Shown one piece after another: positions 14,653-22,644 of a stretch of 29,361 nt of DNA. The notes beneath the pieces are model-generated. The model searched no databases and was not told where the DNA came from. It saw only the letters and a list, made by a program, of their open reading frames with translations. Both the position numbers and the translations under genes were made by a program. The stretch is taken from assembly GCA_045538755.1 (NCBI GenBank), contig JAZQEC010000034.1, positions 1 through 29,361 on the forward strand, written 5' to 3'. Numbering within the stretch: the first letter of the stretch is position 1; each line of letters opens with the position of its first letter. Source of the stretch: UBA1738 sp045538755 (lineage in GTDB: Bacteria; Bacillota; Clostridia; UBA1381).

Positions 14653-15468
14653 CTATACAAGATTTTGAATTGAGATAACAAGAACCGCCAATAAAAGCAT
14701 AAACAAAGCTGCCACACCATCTCTCCATGTAAGTCTCATTTGTTTCATGCGGGTACGGTTCTTGCCGCCGTGATAACAGCGTGAGTCCATAGCGACCGCC
14801 AAATCATCTGCTCGCCTGAACGCACTTATAAAAAGCGGAACTAAAAGCGGTATCATAGCCTTTGCTCTTTTTAAAATATTGCCGCTTTCAAAGTCAGCAC
14901 CTCTTGCCATCTGCGCTTTCATAATCTTTTCTGTTTCTTCTGAAAGTGTAGGAATAAAACGGATTGCAATGGTCATCATCATTGCAATTTCGTGAGCGGG
15001 TACTTTGATTACTTCGAACGGCTTTAAAAGTTTTTCAATTCCGTCGGTAAGCATAAGCGGTGATGTTGTAAGTGTTAGGATGGAGGTTCCAATAACAAGA
15101 TAAACCAAACGCATTACCATTAAAACTGCCACCCTCAAGCCTTCTTGAGTGATTTTTAGAGAAGTCCAGAACGGGCACACCCATAAAGGCTGGGTGTCGC
15201 TTGGAGTCATAAACAGGTTAATTAGCGCTGTAAATATAAGAATGTACAGCATAGGCTTGAGCCCACGAAGAATAAATCTTGCAGGGAGCTTTGAAATGAA
15301 CACCAAAAACAGTGTAAACACAGTAAATACCGCGTACACTATCGGTGATTTAATAATAAATAAAATAATTATATAAAAAAGTGTTAAAAGAAGTTTAATT
15401 CTGGCATCCATTCTGTGGATAAAGGAATTTCCTTCAACGTACTGTCCTATTGTAATATCCTTAAACAT
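14653..15468 (-). CDS. ecfT: ECF transporter transmembrane protein EcfT
   Basis: EcfT is the coupling subunit that links substrate-binding S components to the two ATPases. The 271-residue protein has about five or six membrane helices. It carries both coupling-helix Arg motifs: KAQMARGADF and MDSRCYHGG. I choose the ATG at 15468 (MFKDITIGQY): GGAGGCGGAGA precedes it, and this start overlaps the ecfA2 stop by 8 nt (ATGTTTAA). The longer reading with RSLLRRRR is the anti-register of the ecfA2 end. It is translated with ecfA1 and ecfA2. Confidence 0.95.
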   Translation of the reverse strand: MFKDITIGQYVEGNSFIHRMDARIKLLLTLFYIIILFIIKSPIVYAVFTVFTLFLVFISKLPARFILRGLKPMLYILIFTALINLFMTPSDTQPLWVCPFWTSLKITQEGLRVAVLMVMRLVYLVIGTSILTLTTSPLMLTDGIEKLLKPFEVIKVPAHEIAMMMTIAIRFIPTLSEETEKIMKAQMARGADFESGNILKRAKAMIPLLVPLFISAFRRADDLAVAMDSRCYHGGKNRTRMKQMRLTWRDGVAALFMLLLAVLVISIQNLV

Positions 15469-16321
15469 TCTCCGCCTCCTTAATAAGCTCCGCATAAAGC
15501 TCTGCGGCGAACTTGACGGTATAAATGTCAGGACGGATATTTACGCCGTCTTTGATGAGTTTGTGTGTAAGCTCGGTAATCTGCGGCACATTAAGCCCCA
15601 TACTTTGAAGCTCGTCTACCTTTTCAAAAACCTCGGCAACACTTCCGTGCATACAAAGCTTGCCTTTGTTCATAACAAGGACATTTTTTGCAATTCGTGC
15701 CACGTCTTCCATAGAGTGCGAAACGAAAAGTATTGTCATATTTTTATTTTTTTCGTGAAGCGCAACAAGCTGGTCCAAAATTTCGTCTCTGCCTTTTGGG
15801 TCAAGTCCTGCTGTTGGCTCATCCAAAATAAGAACTTTTGGCTTCATAGAAAGAACGCCAGCTATTGCAACTCGACGTTTTTGTCCGCCTGAAAGCTCAA
15901 AGGGCGATTTTTCGAGCAAGTCTTCTGAAAGTCCGACAAATTTTACAGCCTCTAAAACACGGCTCTTTATCTCACCTTCAGAAAGCCCCATATTCAAAGG
16001 CCCGAAGGCAATATCCTTATATACCGTCTCTTCAAAAAGCTGATGCTCGGGATACTGAAAAACAAGTCCGACATTTTTGCGGACAGCCTTTAAATCAGCA
16101 TCGGGTGCTGTTATGTCAACTCCGTCAATTTCAATCTTGCCGCAAGTCGGCTTAACAAGAGCGTTGAGGTGCTGAATAAGGGTAGATTTCCCCGAGCCTG
16201 TATGCCCGATAATCGCGACAAAATCGCCGTCCGGAATTTCAAAGCTCACGCCGTCTAGCGCTGTTTGTGCAAAAGGCATTCCAGGCTGATATGTGTATGT
16301 TAAATCAGTTACTTTAATCAT
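15461..16321 (-). CDS. ecfA2: ECF transporter ATPase EcfA2
   Basis: One of the two ABC ATPases that power ECF vitamin/metal importers. Of 286 residues, Walker A is GHTGSGKST (39-47), the Q-loop is VFQYPEHQLFEETV, the signature is LSGGQKRR, Walker B is VLILDEPTAGLDP and the switch His is in FVSHSMED. The C-terminal extension with MGLNVPQITEL is typical of EcfA proteins. The start ATG overlaps the ecfA1 end by 8 nt (ATGATTAA), the same arrangement as the ecfA2-ecfT junction. Confidence 0.95.
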   Translation of the reverse strand: MIKVTDLTYTYQPGMPFAQTALDGVSFEIPDGDFVAIIGHTGSGKSTLIQHLNALVKPTCGKIEIDGVDITAPDADLKAVRKNVGLVFQYPEHQLFEETVYKDIAFGPLNMGLSEGEIKSRVLEAVKFVGLSEDLLEKSPFELSGGQKRRVAIAGVLSMKPKVLILDEPTAGLDPKGRDEILDQLVALHEKNKNMTILFVSHSMEDVARIAKNVLVMNKGKLCMHGSVAEVFEKVDELQSMGLNVPQITELTHKLIKDGVNIRPDIYTVKFAAELYAELIKEAENV

Positions 16322-17165
16322 TTTTTAGTCCCTTTAATTTGTCAAAAATAGCCTGCCTGCATTCTTCTACGGTGATTATATCCTCAGGCAAATCAATGCC
16401 CAGTGCCTTTAACCTGAATACAAGCTCTGTAACCTGCGGTACATCAAGACCGATTGCCTTGATTTTTTCAACTTGCGAAAATACTTTTTTCGGCACATCG
16501 TCCATAACTGTTTCGCCTTTTTCCATTACAACGATTCTGTCCGCCATTGCTGCCTCGTCCATATAGTGCGTGATCAAAACTACGGTCATACCTTTGGTTT
16601 TGTTAAGTGCTTTAATGGTCTTCATAACCTCGCGCCTGCCTTGTGGGTCAAGCATTGCTGTTGGCTCGTCAAGGATTATACATTCAGGCTCCATCGCAAG
16701 CACGCTTGCTATTGCTACACGTTGCTTTTGTCCGCCGGAAAGTCTTGACGGGGAGCTTTTTGCAAACTCAGACATATTAACAAGATTTAGACATTCATCA
16801 ACCCTTTTTCGGATTTCTGAAGGTGCAACACCGAGATTTTCGGGCGCAAATGCAACTTCGTCTTCGACAACTGCCGCCACAATCTGGTTGTCAGGGTTTT
16901 GAAATACCATTCCTGCTGTACTGCGGATTTTGAAGGTATTTTCGTCGTTTGACGTGTCCATTCCGGCGACATAGACCTTGCCGCCTGACGGAAGCAGAAT
17001 TCCATTTAAATGCTTTGCAAGAGTGGATTTGCCTGAGCCGTTATGCCCAAGCACAGCAACAAAGCTGCCCTTGTCGATGTGCAGGTTGAGTTCTTTTATA
17101 ACAAGTCTTTTTTTCTGCGACTCATCATCGTCGTATGAAAAAGACAGATTTTCAATGTCTATCAT
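16314..17165 (-). CDS. ecfA1: ECF transporter ATPase EcfA1
   Basis: The first of the paired ABC ATPases, 283 residues. Walker A is GHNGSGKST (40-48), the Q-loop is MVFQNPDNQIVAAVVEDEVAF, the signature is LSGGQKQR, Walker B is CIILDEPTAMLDP, and the switch His is in LITHYMDE. The C-terminal domain has IGLDVPQVTELVF. It follows the methyltransferase gene by only 6 nt with a weak SD, so translation is probably coupled. With ecfA2 and ecfT it forms a complete group II ECF energizing module, shared by S components encoded here and elsewhere. Confidence 0.95.
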   Translation of the reverse strand: MIDIENLSFSYDDDESQKKRLVIKELNLHIDKGSFVAVLGHNGSGKSTLAKHLNGILLPSGGKVYVAGMDTSNDENTFKIRSTAGMVFQNPDNQIVAAVVEDEVAFAPENLGVAPSEIRKRVDECLNLVNMSEFAKSSPSRLSGGQKQRVAIASVLAMEPECIILDEPTAMLDPQGRREVMKTIKALNKTKGMTVVLITHYMDEAAMADRIVVMEKGETVMDDVPKKVFSQVEKIKAIGLDVPQVTELVFRLKALGIDLPEDIITVEECRQAIFDKLKGLKND

Positions 17166-17171
17166 AGTTTA

Positions 17172-18041
17172 TCAGTCCCAACTCCAGCGGCAACTGATTC
17201 CGCAGGGAAGAACCATTTTCTTATCCTGCATCATAAGTCCGATTTCATCACAACTTACTGTGCCGCCGTATTTTTTCTTCATTGTCAATGTTAAAACGTT
17301 GTCCATTATAGTTTGTGAAAGTCCTGTTGTATATGAGTTTATAAGGAAAAACAACGGTTTATCCGATAAAATTTTCATACAGTCTTCAATCAGCGGATAA
17401 AGCTCGTCTTCGATTTTCCAAAGCTCACCGCCAGGGCCTCTGCCATAAGACGGCGGATCCATAATGATTGCGTCATATTTTTTCCCGCGTCTTGCTTCTC
17501 TTGCTACAAATTTTTTGACATCATCAACAATGTATCTTACTGGCTTATCCGAAAGCCCTGATGATGCCATATTTTCCTTTGCCCAGCTAACCATTCCTTT
17601 AGATGCGTCAACGTGGCAGACCTCGGCGCCTGCCGCGGTTGCTGCAACCGTTGCTCCGCCAGTGTAGGCAAAGAGGTTCAAAACCTTAACAGGCCGCTCG
17701 GCATTTTTTATTATATCAGAAAACCAGTCCCAGTTTACAGCCTGTTCCGGGAAAAGGCCGGTATGCTTAAAGCCCATTGGTTTTATGTTAAAGGTAAGGT
17801 TTTTATAACGGACAGTCCATCGTTCGGGCATTTTCTTATTAAAAAATTCCCAATGTCCGCCGCCTGATGTACTGCGGTGATAGGTTGCGTCGGTTTTAGT
17901 CCACAGGGCGCCGCCGCTGCGCTCGGTCCAGATTGCCTGTGGGTCTGGACGCCTAAGCAGGATATTGCCCCAATATTCAAGCTTTTCGCCGCCTGATGCG
18001 TCTATTAAGTTGTAGTCTTTCCAGTCTTTAGAATACCACAT
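17172..18041 (-). CDS. Class I SAM-dependent methyltransferase, RlmI/RlmK-like
   Basis: A 289-residue cytoplasmic methyltransferase related to COG1092, the family of 23S rRNA m5C methyltransferases (RlmI). Motif I (SAM binding) is VLNLFAYTGGATVAA, the ribose-binding acidic residue is in VCHVDASKGMV, and motif IV is MDPPSYGRGPGG. It lacks the N-terminal PUA domain of E. coli RlmI and is therefore shorter. The substrate is inferred as rRNA but not shown. It stands between the ECF S-component gene (12 nt) and ecfA1 (6 nt), an operon position with no obvious functional link to transport. Confidence 0.85.
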   Translation of the reverse strand: MWYSKDWKDYNLIDASGGEKLEYWGNILLRRPDPQAIWTERSGGALWTKTDATYHRSTSGGGHWEFFNKKMPERWTVRYKNLTFNIKPMGFKHTGLFPEQAVNWDWFSDIIKNAERPVKVLNLFAYTGGATVAATAAGAEVCHVDASKGMVSWAKENMASSGLSDKPVRYIVDDVKKFVAREARRGKKYDAIIMDPPSYGRGPGGELWKIEDELYPLIEDCMKILSDKPLFFLINSYTTGLSQTIMDNVLTLTMKKKYGGTVSCDEIGLMMQDKKMVLPCGISCRWSWD

Positions 18042-18053
18042 ATTTTTCTCCGT

Positions 18054-18725
18054 TTATTTTTGTTTGATATTTAAAAGTCTTACTATAACGGGACTTAAAA
18101 CAATATTTATACCCATTTCAACTAAAAAGTTTGCACCTACAAGAACAAAAATCATATATTGAGCGACATTTCCGCCAAGCTCTGCTGCCAAAGCCCAGCC
18201 TGAAATTGTATCCATAAAGAATACCAGACAGCCTAAAAGGAAAATGCCGGTATTTACTATCGGGCATATAACGGCTGCTGCTGCAACTGCAACAAATTGG
18301 TTTTTGCTTGAAAAATATTTCAACATAGGAGCGGTGCAACTGTCGCAAAGGCTGCCGTTTGCGTTAAGTGCCTTGACTTTTGCCGCAGACAATTTGTCCA
18401 TACAGGAAAGAATGTATCTGTAAAAGACTCCTGCAAAAAAACCGCAGAGAGTGCCCTTTAAAAGCACAGTAATAATTGTGCCGGGAATGTCAACAGCTAA
18501 AAAGGCTGCTGCATCGCCGCTCAATAGAACCACTATTCCGAAAACAAAGCCGAGCCAAGCACCAATGCCAATCCCGCAGGTTGCAGCACCGATAACGATT
18601 GGAACTAAAACTGCTGACACAGAAAACGGGCCAAGTCTTATAAATGAACCCAAAAACTGCAGAATGATTACAAGTGCAGTTAAAATAGATGCAAGTACTA
18701 GTTTTTTTGTTGAAAATTTACTCAT
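18054..18725 (-). CDS. ECF transporter S component, substrate unknown
   Basis: S components are the small membrane proteins that bind the vitamin or other substrate for ECF importers. The 223 residues form about six helices. The N-terminal helix has the TKKLVLASILTALVIILQ pattern used to dock on EcfT. Between helices an unusually long polar loop (about 108-145) contains a CDSC pair and many Lys residues. No riboswitch was recognised in the 70-nt leader, so the substrate cannot be named. As the first gene of the operon that holds ecfA1-ecfA2-ecfT, it probably works with that module. Confidence 0.82.
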   Translation of the reverse strand: MSKFSTKKLVLASILTALVIILQFLGSFIRLGPFSVSAVLVPIVIGAATCGIGIGAWLGFVFGIVVLLSGDAAAFLAVDIPGTIITVLLKGTLCGFFAGVFYRYILSCMDKLSAAKVKALNANGSLCDSCTAPMLKYFSSKNQFVAVAAAAVICPIVNTGIFLLGCLVFFMDTISGWALAAELGGNVAQYMIFVLVGANFLVEMGINIVLSPVIVRLLNIKQK

Positions 18726-18772
18726 TTGTACAACCCCTTTTGGCTATAATACAGCCATTTTATTTTATTCGT

Positions 18773-18801
18773 ATTTTACCACATTTTGCGGAAAAGGTCA
18801 A
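18773..18801 (-). promoter_or_regulatory. Predicted promoter of the ECF-truA-rho operon
   Basis: TTGACC (18796-18801), 17-nt spacer, TAAAAT (18773-18778) on the minus strand. The short leader contains a small TGGCT/AGCCA hairpin (18741-18757) before the GGGG SD. No other clear promoter was seen down to rho. Confidence 0.65.
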
Positions 18802-18831
18802 TAACTTGTTTAATATTTATACGCATAAAAC

Positions 18832-18861
18832 AAAGAAAAACAGGAGCAGTTTATGCTCCTG
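18832..18861 (-). terminator. Terminator of the polysaccharide deacetylase gene
   Basis: Minus-strand stem CAGGAGCA/TGCTCCTG (18854-18861 and 18841-18848), 5-nt loop, then TTTTTCTTT. Confidence 0.88.
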
Positions 18862-18867
18862 TAAAGG

Positions 18868-20073
18868 TTAGCGCATCTGGCTGTATGAGTTAACTGTAAG
18901 GCTGCCAAGTTTTGTTTCGGCAAGTTGGCTTACTGTTACAAGTGAAAAGCCCTCGTCAATTAGCTTCGGAACAAGAATTTCTAAGGCTTCTGCCGTTGAA
19001 CTGTAAAGGTCGTGCATAAGGATAATGTCGCCGTCTTTTACATTGTCCATAACCGCTTGAACTGTCGCCTGCGCATTTTTGGTTTTCCAGTCAAGCGTGT
19101 CTATTGACCACAGGATTGCAGGCATATTATAGGCGGATAATACTTTGTTGTCACGTCTGCCGTACGGCGGACGCATAACCTTTGAGCCTTGTCCTGTTAC
19201 TGCTATTATGGCATTTTCGGTGTTGTTTTTTTGCTCAAGAATCTGGGAATGCGACAGCTTTGTAAGGTTTGGATGAGTATACGAGTGATTACCGATTTCC
19301 ATTCCGAGGTTATGTGCTTTTAAAAGAGTGTCGGAATAATTCGCAATTCTGTTTCCGACAACGAAGAAGGTTGCCTTTGCACCGTATTTTTCGAGCGTGT
19401 CAAGGATTTTTGGTGTGTAGATGCTCGGACCGTCGTCAAAGGTAAGAGCAACCATCTTTTCGGGAGGCGGTGTTAAAAACCAACCTGCATTTAAGTAGGA
19501 TTGAACCTCGTCGTTCCCGACAATTAGAGATTTCTGACCATGAGAATAAACAGTTGTCACATTTGGGTTTTCAATAATGGGCGAAAACTCAGCTGTCGGA
19601 AGGTCTGGGACAGTCAGTTTTAGTGCACTGTTTGTAGCATCCCAGAAAACATCTCCCAAATGTCCCAAATCGTCAAAATATATCGCTGCGCAGCCGTCAA
19701 TGTTCATACACGGAACGGGATTTCCGTTAACGGTTGCAGTGATATCGGTATAATAAATCGGCTTATAGTTTCTGCCTGTTCTGTTCTGGTTTTTATATAC
19801 ATTAACCTGCGGAGTTATTTGATTAGAAATATCCCTTGTTATTGATATCGAACGTGTACGCTCGTCCCAATTAGTTGCAAAGCCATAGGGATAAAGGTCT
19901 TGTACTAAAACTGCAGTCCAACCGCCAGCAGTGTATGAATTTATTGGATAGTTGTTTATATATGTACCCACTCCCGAAAATACCGTGTGCCCGAGAAGTT
20001 GTTCGGGCTCAGCGCTTGTATGGTTTGTTAAGGTTAAAAACAGAGTTAAAATCAAGCTTAAAAGTCTGGTCAT
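18868..20073 (-). CDS. Secreted polysaccharide deacetylase (NodB domain)
   Basis: A 401-residue exported protein. A signal peptide covers residues 1-21. Residues ~25-155 form a stalk-like domain resembling the copper-amine-oxidase N-terminal domain (YINNYPINSYTAGGWTAVLVQDL). The NodB deacetylase domain covers ~200-385 with all five motifs: TFDDGPS (211-217, Asp213/Asp214), HSYTH (263-267, metal-binding His), RPPYGRRD (301-308), DTLDW (325-329) and LMHD (His354). Likely substrates are N-acetylated wall glycans (GlcNAc or MurNAc); the exact one cannot be read. It has its own promoter (20094-20122) and terminator, and is divergent from the four-cysteine gene. Confidence 0.92.
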   Translation of the reverse strand: MTRLLSLILTLFLTLTNHTSAEPEQLLGHTVFSGVGTYINNYPINSYTAGGWTAVLVQDLYPYGFATNWDERTRSISITRDISNQITPQVNVYKNQNRTGRNYKPIYYTDITATVNGNPVPCMNIDGCAAIYFDDLGHLGDVFWDATNSALKLTVPDLPTAEFSPIIENPNVTTVYSHGQKSLIVGNDEVQSYLNAGWFLTPPPEKMVALTFDDGPSIYTPKILDTLEKYGAKATFFVVGNRIANYSDTLLKAHNLGMEIGNHSYTHPNLTKLSHSQILEQKNNTENAIIAVTGQGSKVMRPPYGRRDNKVLSAYNMPAILWSIDTLDWKTKNAQATVQAVMDNVKDGDIILMHDLYSSTAEALEILVPKLIDEGFSLVTVSQLAETKLGSLTVNSYSQMR

Positions 20074-20093
20074 AATAACATACCCCCTTTTTT

Positions 20094-20122
20094 ACTATAT
20101 CAAAAACATAAGAAAAAGTCAA
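20094..20122 (-). promoter_or_regulatory. Promoter of the deacetylase gene
   Basis: TTGACT (20117-20122), 17-nt spacer, TATAGT (20094-20099) on the minus strand, followed by a GGGGGT SD. Confidence 0.75.
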
Positions 20123-20145
20123 CGCATTTCGTTGGAATAAGGCGA

Positions 20146-20174
20146 TTGACGAAACGTAAAATTTTATGTATAAT
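20146..20174 (+). promoter_or_regulatory. Promoter of the four-cysteine small protein gene
   Basis: TTGACG (20146-20151), 17-nt spacer, TATAAT (20169-20174). It is divergent from the deacetylase promoter, with the two -35 boxes 23 nt apart. Confidence 0.8.
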
Positions 20175-20195
20175 TAAATTGAGGAGGTTGTGTCG

Positions 20196-20381
20196 ATGAA
20201 GCGTAAAAAGACAAGCTGTGAAGAATGTGCATACTATATGTATGATGAGGAATATGAGAGTTATTTCTGCGATATGTCGCTGGATGAGGATGAAATGATG
20301 AGATTTATGCAAGGTGCGTTTGACAATTGCCCATATTTCCGCCTTGGCGATGAGTATGCAGTTGTAAGAAAACAAAATTAA
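20196..20381 (+). CDS. Small four-cysteine acidic protein, DUF6472-like
   Basis: A 61-residue protein starting at the ATG at 20196, 8 nt after GAGGAGG (the GTG at 20190 is too close to the SD). It has a CEEC pair near the N-terminus, then YYMYDEEYESYFCDM, an acidic helix LDEDEMMRFMQGAF, NCPYF and a basic end VVRKQN. The four cysteines (CxxC, then FC, then NC) suggest a zinc or iron-sulfur site. The pattern fits DUF6472, small proteins of Clostridia with unknown function; this name is from memory. It is monocistronic, with a consensus-like promoter and a strong terminator. Confidence 0.8.
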   Translation: MKRKKTSCEECAYYMYDEEYESYFCDMSLDEDEMMRFMQGAFDNCPYFRLGDEYAVVRKQN

Positions 20382-20382
20382 T

Positions 20383-20424
20383 TGCAAAAAAATACTGTGA
20401 CAGATAAGTCACAGTATTTTTTGC
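20383..20424. terminator. Bidirectional terminator after the four-cysteine gene
   Basis: Near-perfect stem GCA7-TACTGTGAC / GTCACAGTA-T6-GC around AGATAA (arms ~20384-20401 and 20408-20424). It also stands just 6 nt past the end of the minus-strand fragment at 20430, so it can end transcripts from both sides. Confidence 0.9.
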
Positions 20425-20429
20425 AGAAA

Positions 20430-20612
20430 TTAATTCAAATGAGAAAGCTTAAGATACTTTTCCTTTGTTGCAAGCCCGCCTCTTATATGACGTTCAGCTT
20501 TGTTTTGATTAAGAACACCCTGTACTTCAAGAGCCAGCGCAGGATTTAAATCCTCTAAACGTTCAGTGATATCTTTATGTACTGATAGAGGAACATTGAT
20601 ACTTTTCGTCAA
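20430..20612 (-). pseudogene. Probable 3' remnant of a host gene at the element boundary
   Basis: A 60-codon frame (TTG at 20612, no SD) ending at a shared terminator. The translation looks like the C-terminus of a real, charged helical protein (DITERLEDLNPALALEVQ, NKAERHIRGGLATKEKYLKL), which I cannot name. Its first ~12 codons run through the end of the serine recombinase gene in another frame. The simplest reading is that the element inserted in a host gene here and left its 3' end. The 5' part is not visible in this window. Alternative: a chance open frame. Confidence 0.45.
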
Positions 20613-22107
20613 GTCCTATGTCTGCAAGGAGCCTTAGGTATATGTCAATATGCCCGTCTTCCGACACTTCAATTCGGTCTATGACACGCTTTAACATCTC
20701 GTTGGTAATCTCTGCAGTACTTAAGATATCGCCTATACTTTTGAATGTATCGGTAAGTCCGTATTCGAGCCTATCTGCCTGTGTTATGCCGAACCTCGCC
20801 ATCTTGATTTTCTCTTCCAGCTTTTTAATTTCAGCATTGGTGGACTCGGTCTTTTCTTTTAAATCTTCCATTGAGATAACCTCATTGTCATACATATCCA
20901 CATATCTCTGTCGGCTCTTTTTGAGTTTTTCTATCTCTCGCATTATTTCTTTTTCTGTTTTAAGATTTTGGTGCATCGGCTCGTAATTCTTGTTGAAGTC
21001 TTTGATTATCTTCTTAATAACTTTTTGCTTGTCCTCAATTAAGCCTGTAAGATATTTCTTGATGGATTCAAGTAACTCACCTTCGTCTATTACCGTTTTG
21101 TTGTCGCAAGAATCTGCTCCGTTGATATTCCGTCCGCAACATACCCATGTGTATTTGTAACCGCTTTTCACCTTTCGTTTTGCTTGCCTGAAGAAGTGTC
21201 CGCAGTCAGTGCATTTAAGCAGGGTGCTGAATACATGCTTACAGTCCTTTCTTTGTCCTTGAGAGAATTTTTGTTTGTTTATCTCCAGCTTCTTTTGAGC
21301 AAGCTCAAAGGTGTTCATATCTATAATTGCAAGGTCAGGCCTTTCGGTAACTTTCCATTCTTCTTCGGGTTTATAGATTCTGTCACCTGTCAGAAAATCC
21401 TTTACTTCTTCTTTGCCATTAATGATAATTCCGCAGTACATTCTGTTAGTGAGGATTCTGCAAATTCCGTTTTGGGTCCACTTGCATCCTCGCTTTGTTT
21501 TTATATTTTCTTCGTTAAGGATTTTTGCGATTTTACTTGCACCGAATTCCTCTTTTATGTACATTTGATATATACGGCGTACCACATTTGCTTCGAAGGT
21601 ATTAATGTTTAGGTTAAAGTAATCGCCGATAGTCTTGTCATAGCCGAATATGATGTTTGGCACTCTGCCTTTTTCTGCATTAAGACTTTTGCTGAACTTG
21701 ATTCTCTTGGATGTGTTTTCGCTTTCCTGCTGTGCTACCATCGCAAGCATGGTGAGCACCAATTCTCCGTCTTCGGTTGATAAATTAGTGTTTACGAATA
21801 CAACCGGGATTCCTATTGCTTTCAGTTCTCTTATTGATTGCAGGAAGTCAACCACGTTTCTTGCCATTCTCGATATATCTTTCGTTACCACCATATCAAA
21901 CTTGCCAAGTCGTGCATCTCTCATAAGCCTCATAAATTCAGGACGCTTTTTCATCTGCGTTCCCGAAATACCCTCGTCTGCATACATATGAGTAATTTCG
22001 TGGTTGTTTCTTTCAGCAAATTCGCCGTAGAATTTTTTCTGCATTTCTAAACTGTTCAGCTGATCAGTTTTGTCAGTTGATACTCTGCAATATGGAGCTA
22101 TTCTCAT
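20575..22107 (-). CDS. Large serine recombinase (element integrase)
   Basis: A 510-residue site-specific recombinase that would integrate and excise the element. The N-terminal catalytic domain (1-140) has the nucleophile Ser10 in YCRVSTDK, then DEGISGT, KDISRMARN and the long E-helix. A Recombinase domain (~155-260) contains GYDKTIGDYF and TKRGCKWTQNGICRILTNRMYCG. A zinc ribbon uses Cys299, Cys302, Cys323/324 and Cys334. A coiled coil of Lys/Glu repeats (~345-440) follows. All domains appear intact. The C-terminus (CSSIST) overlaps the host-like fragment, consistent with the gene lying at one end of the element beside its attachment site. Confidence 0.93.
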   Translation of the reverse strand: MRIAPYCRVSTDKTDQLNSLEMQKKFYGEFAERNNHEITHMYADEGISGTQMKKRPEFMRLMRDARLGKFDMVVTKDISRMARNVVDFLQSIRELKAIGIPVVFVNTNLSTEDGELVLTMLAMVAQQESENTSKRIKFSKSLNAEKGRVPNIIFGYDKTIGDYFNLNINTFEANVVRRIYQMYIKEEFGASKIAKILNEENIKTKRGCKWTQNGICRILTNRMYCGIIINGKEEVKDFLTGDRIYKPEEEWKVTERPDLAIIDMNTFELAQKKLEINKQKFSQGQRKDCKHVFSTLLKCTDCGHFFRQAKRKVKSGYKYTWVCCGRNINGADSCDNKTVIDEGELLESIKKYLTGLIEDKQKVIKKIIKDFNKNYEPMHQNLKTEKEIMREIEKLKKSRQRYVDMYDNEVISMEDLKEKTESTNAEIKKLEEKIKMARFGITQADRLEYGLTDTFKSIGDILSTAEITNEMLKRVIDRIEVSEDGHIDIYLRLLADIGLDEKYQCSSIST

Positions 22108-22205
22108 AAATAATTACCTCTCTTTCTGTGGTTTTGTAACACACAACATACCACACAATTTTCTATAAGTCCACGAAGGTCGTCAAAGAAAATTTCACTT
22201 TTTTC

Positions 22206-22274
22206 AACTTTTCTTAAAAGAAAAGTTTCATCCGTTTCATTTCTTTTCCTCTTTCCCAAAAAGCCACGGCTTTT
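22206..22274. repeat. Two perfect hairpins upstream of the recombinase gene
   Basis: AACTTTTCTT/AAGAAAAGTT (22206-22215 and 22218-22227) and AAAAGCC/GGCTTTT (~22259-22265 and 22268-22274), the latter extended by CCC/GGG. They lie in the 5' leader of the recombinase gene and could slow read-through transcription. Confidence 0.5.
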
Positions 22275-22307
22275 CGGGAGCCCTGTCTTAATCTTCTTTA
22301 AGAAAAT

Positions 22308-22338
22308 ACTCCGCCTAAAAATTTCATTCAGGCGGAGT
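22308..22338 (-). terminator. Terminator after the 59-aa gene
   Basis: Perfect 9-bp stem ACTCCGCCT/AGGCGGAGT (22330-22338 and 22308-22316), 13-nt loop, then ATTTTCTT on the minus strand. Confidence 0.75.
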
Positions 22339-22355
22339 ATGTTTGCTATGTATTC

Positions 22356-22535
22356 CTAATCCAAATCACTACATGATTCAGAGTTATTATTTTCGCTACG
22401 CTTTTCCATCTTGTCTAAAATCATTCTGGTCAGAACTCCTGTCGCCGCCTGTGAAATAAATTCACCTGCTATTCTTTCGGAGTCATTCCTCGTATTTGGA
22501 TTATGGAAGGTTATGTGTAGTTTCGCTTTTTTCAT
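22356..22535 (-). CDS. Small mobilization-region protein, 59 aa
   Basis: A short gene with a strong GGAGG 10 nt before its ATG (22533-22535) and a terminator after its TAG. The product begins MKKAKLHITFHNPNT, continues SERIAGEFISQAATGVLTRM and ends in a polar, Ser/Asn/Glu-rich tail. I do not recognise a named family. Its place between a relaxase and a recombinase is typical of small proteins on Clostridial mobilizable elements. The clear SD and codon structure support a real gene; function is unknown. Confidence 0.7.
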   Translation of the reverse strand: MKKAKLHITFHNPNTRNDSERIAGEFISQAATGVLTRMILDKMEKRSENNNSESCSDLD

Positions 22536-22644
22536 ATAACTTAAACCTCCAATTCCAAATTTGATTTATGTTACATCCTATGTAAGCCTGTCCTAAAATA
22601 TTCAATTTTAATTCAATTAAATTACACCTTTGATGCCATTCACC

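Noticed and set aside
18726..18772. Riboswitch in the leader of the ECF S-component gene
   Set aside because: The leader is only about 45 nt with one small hairpin, too short for a known vitamin riboswitch.
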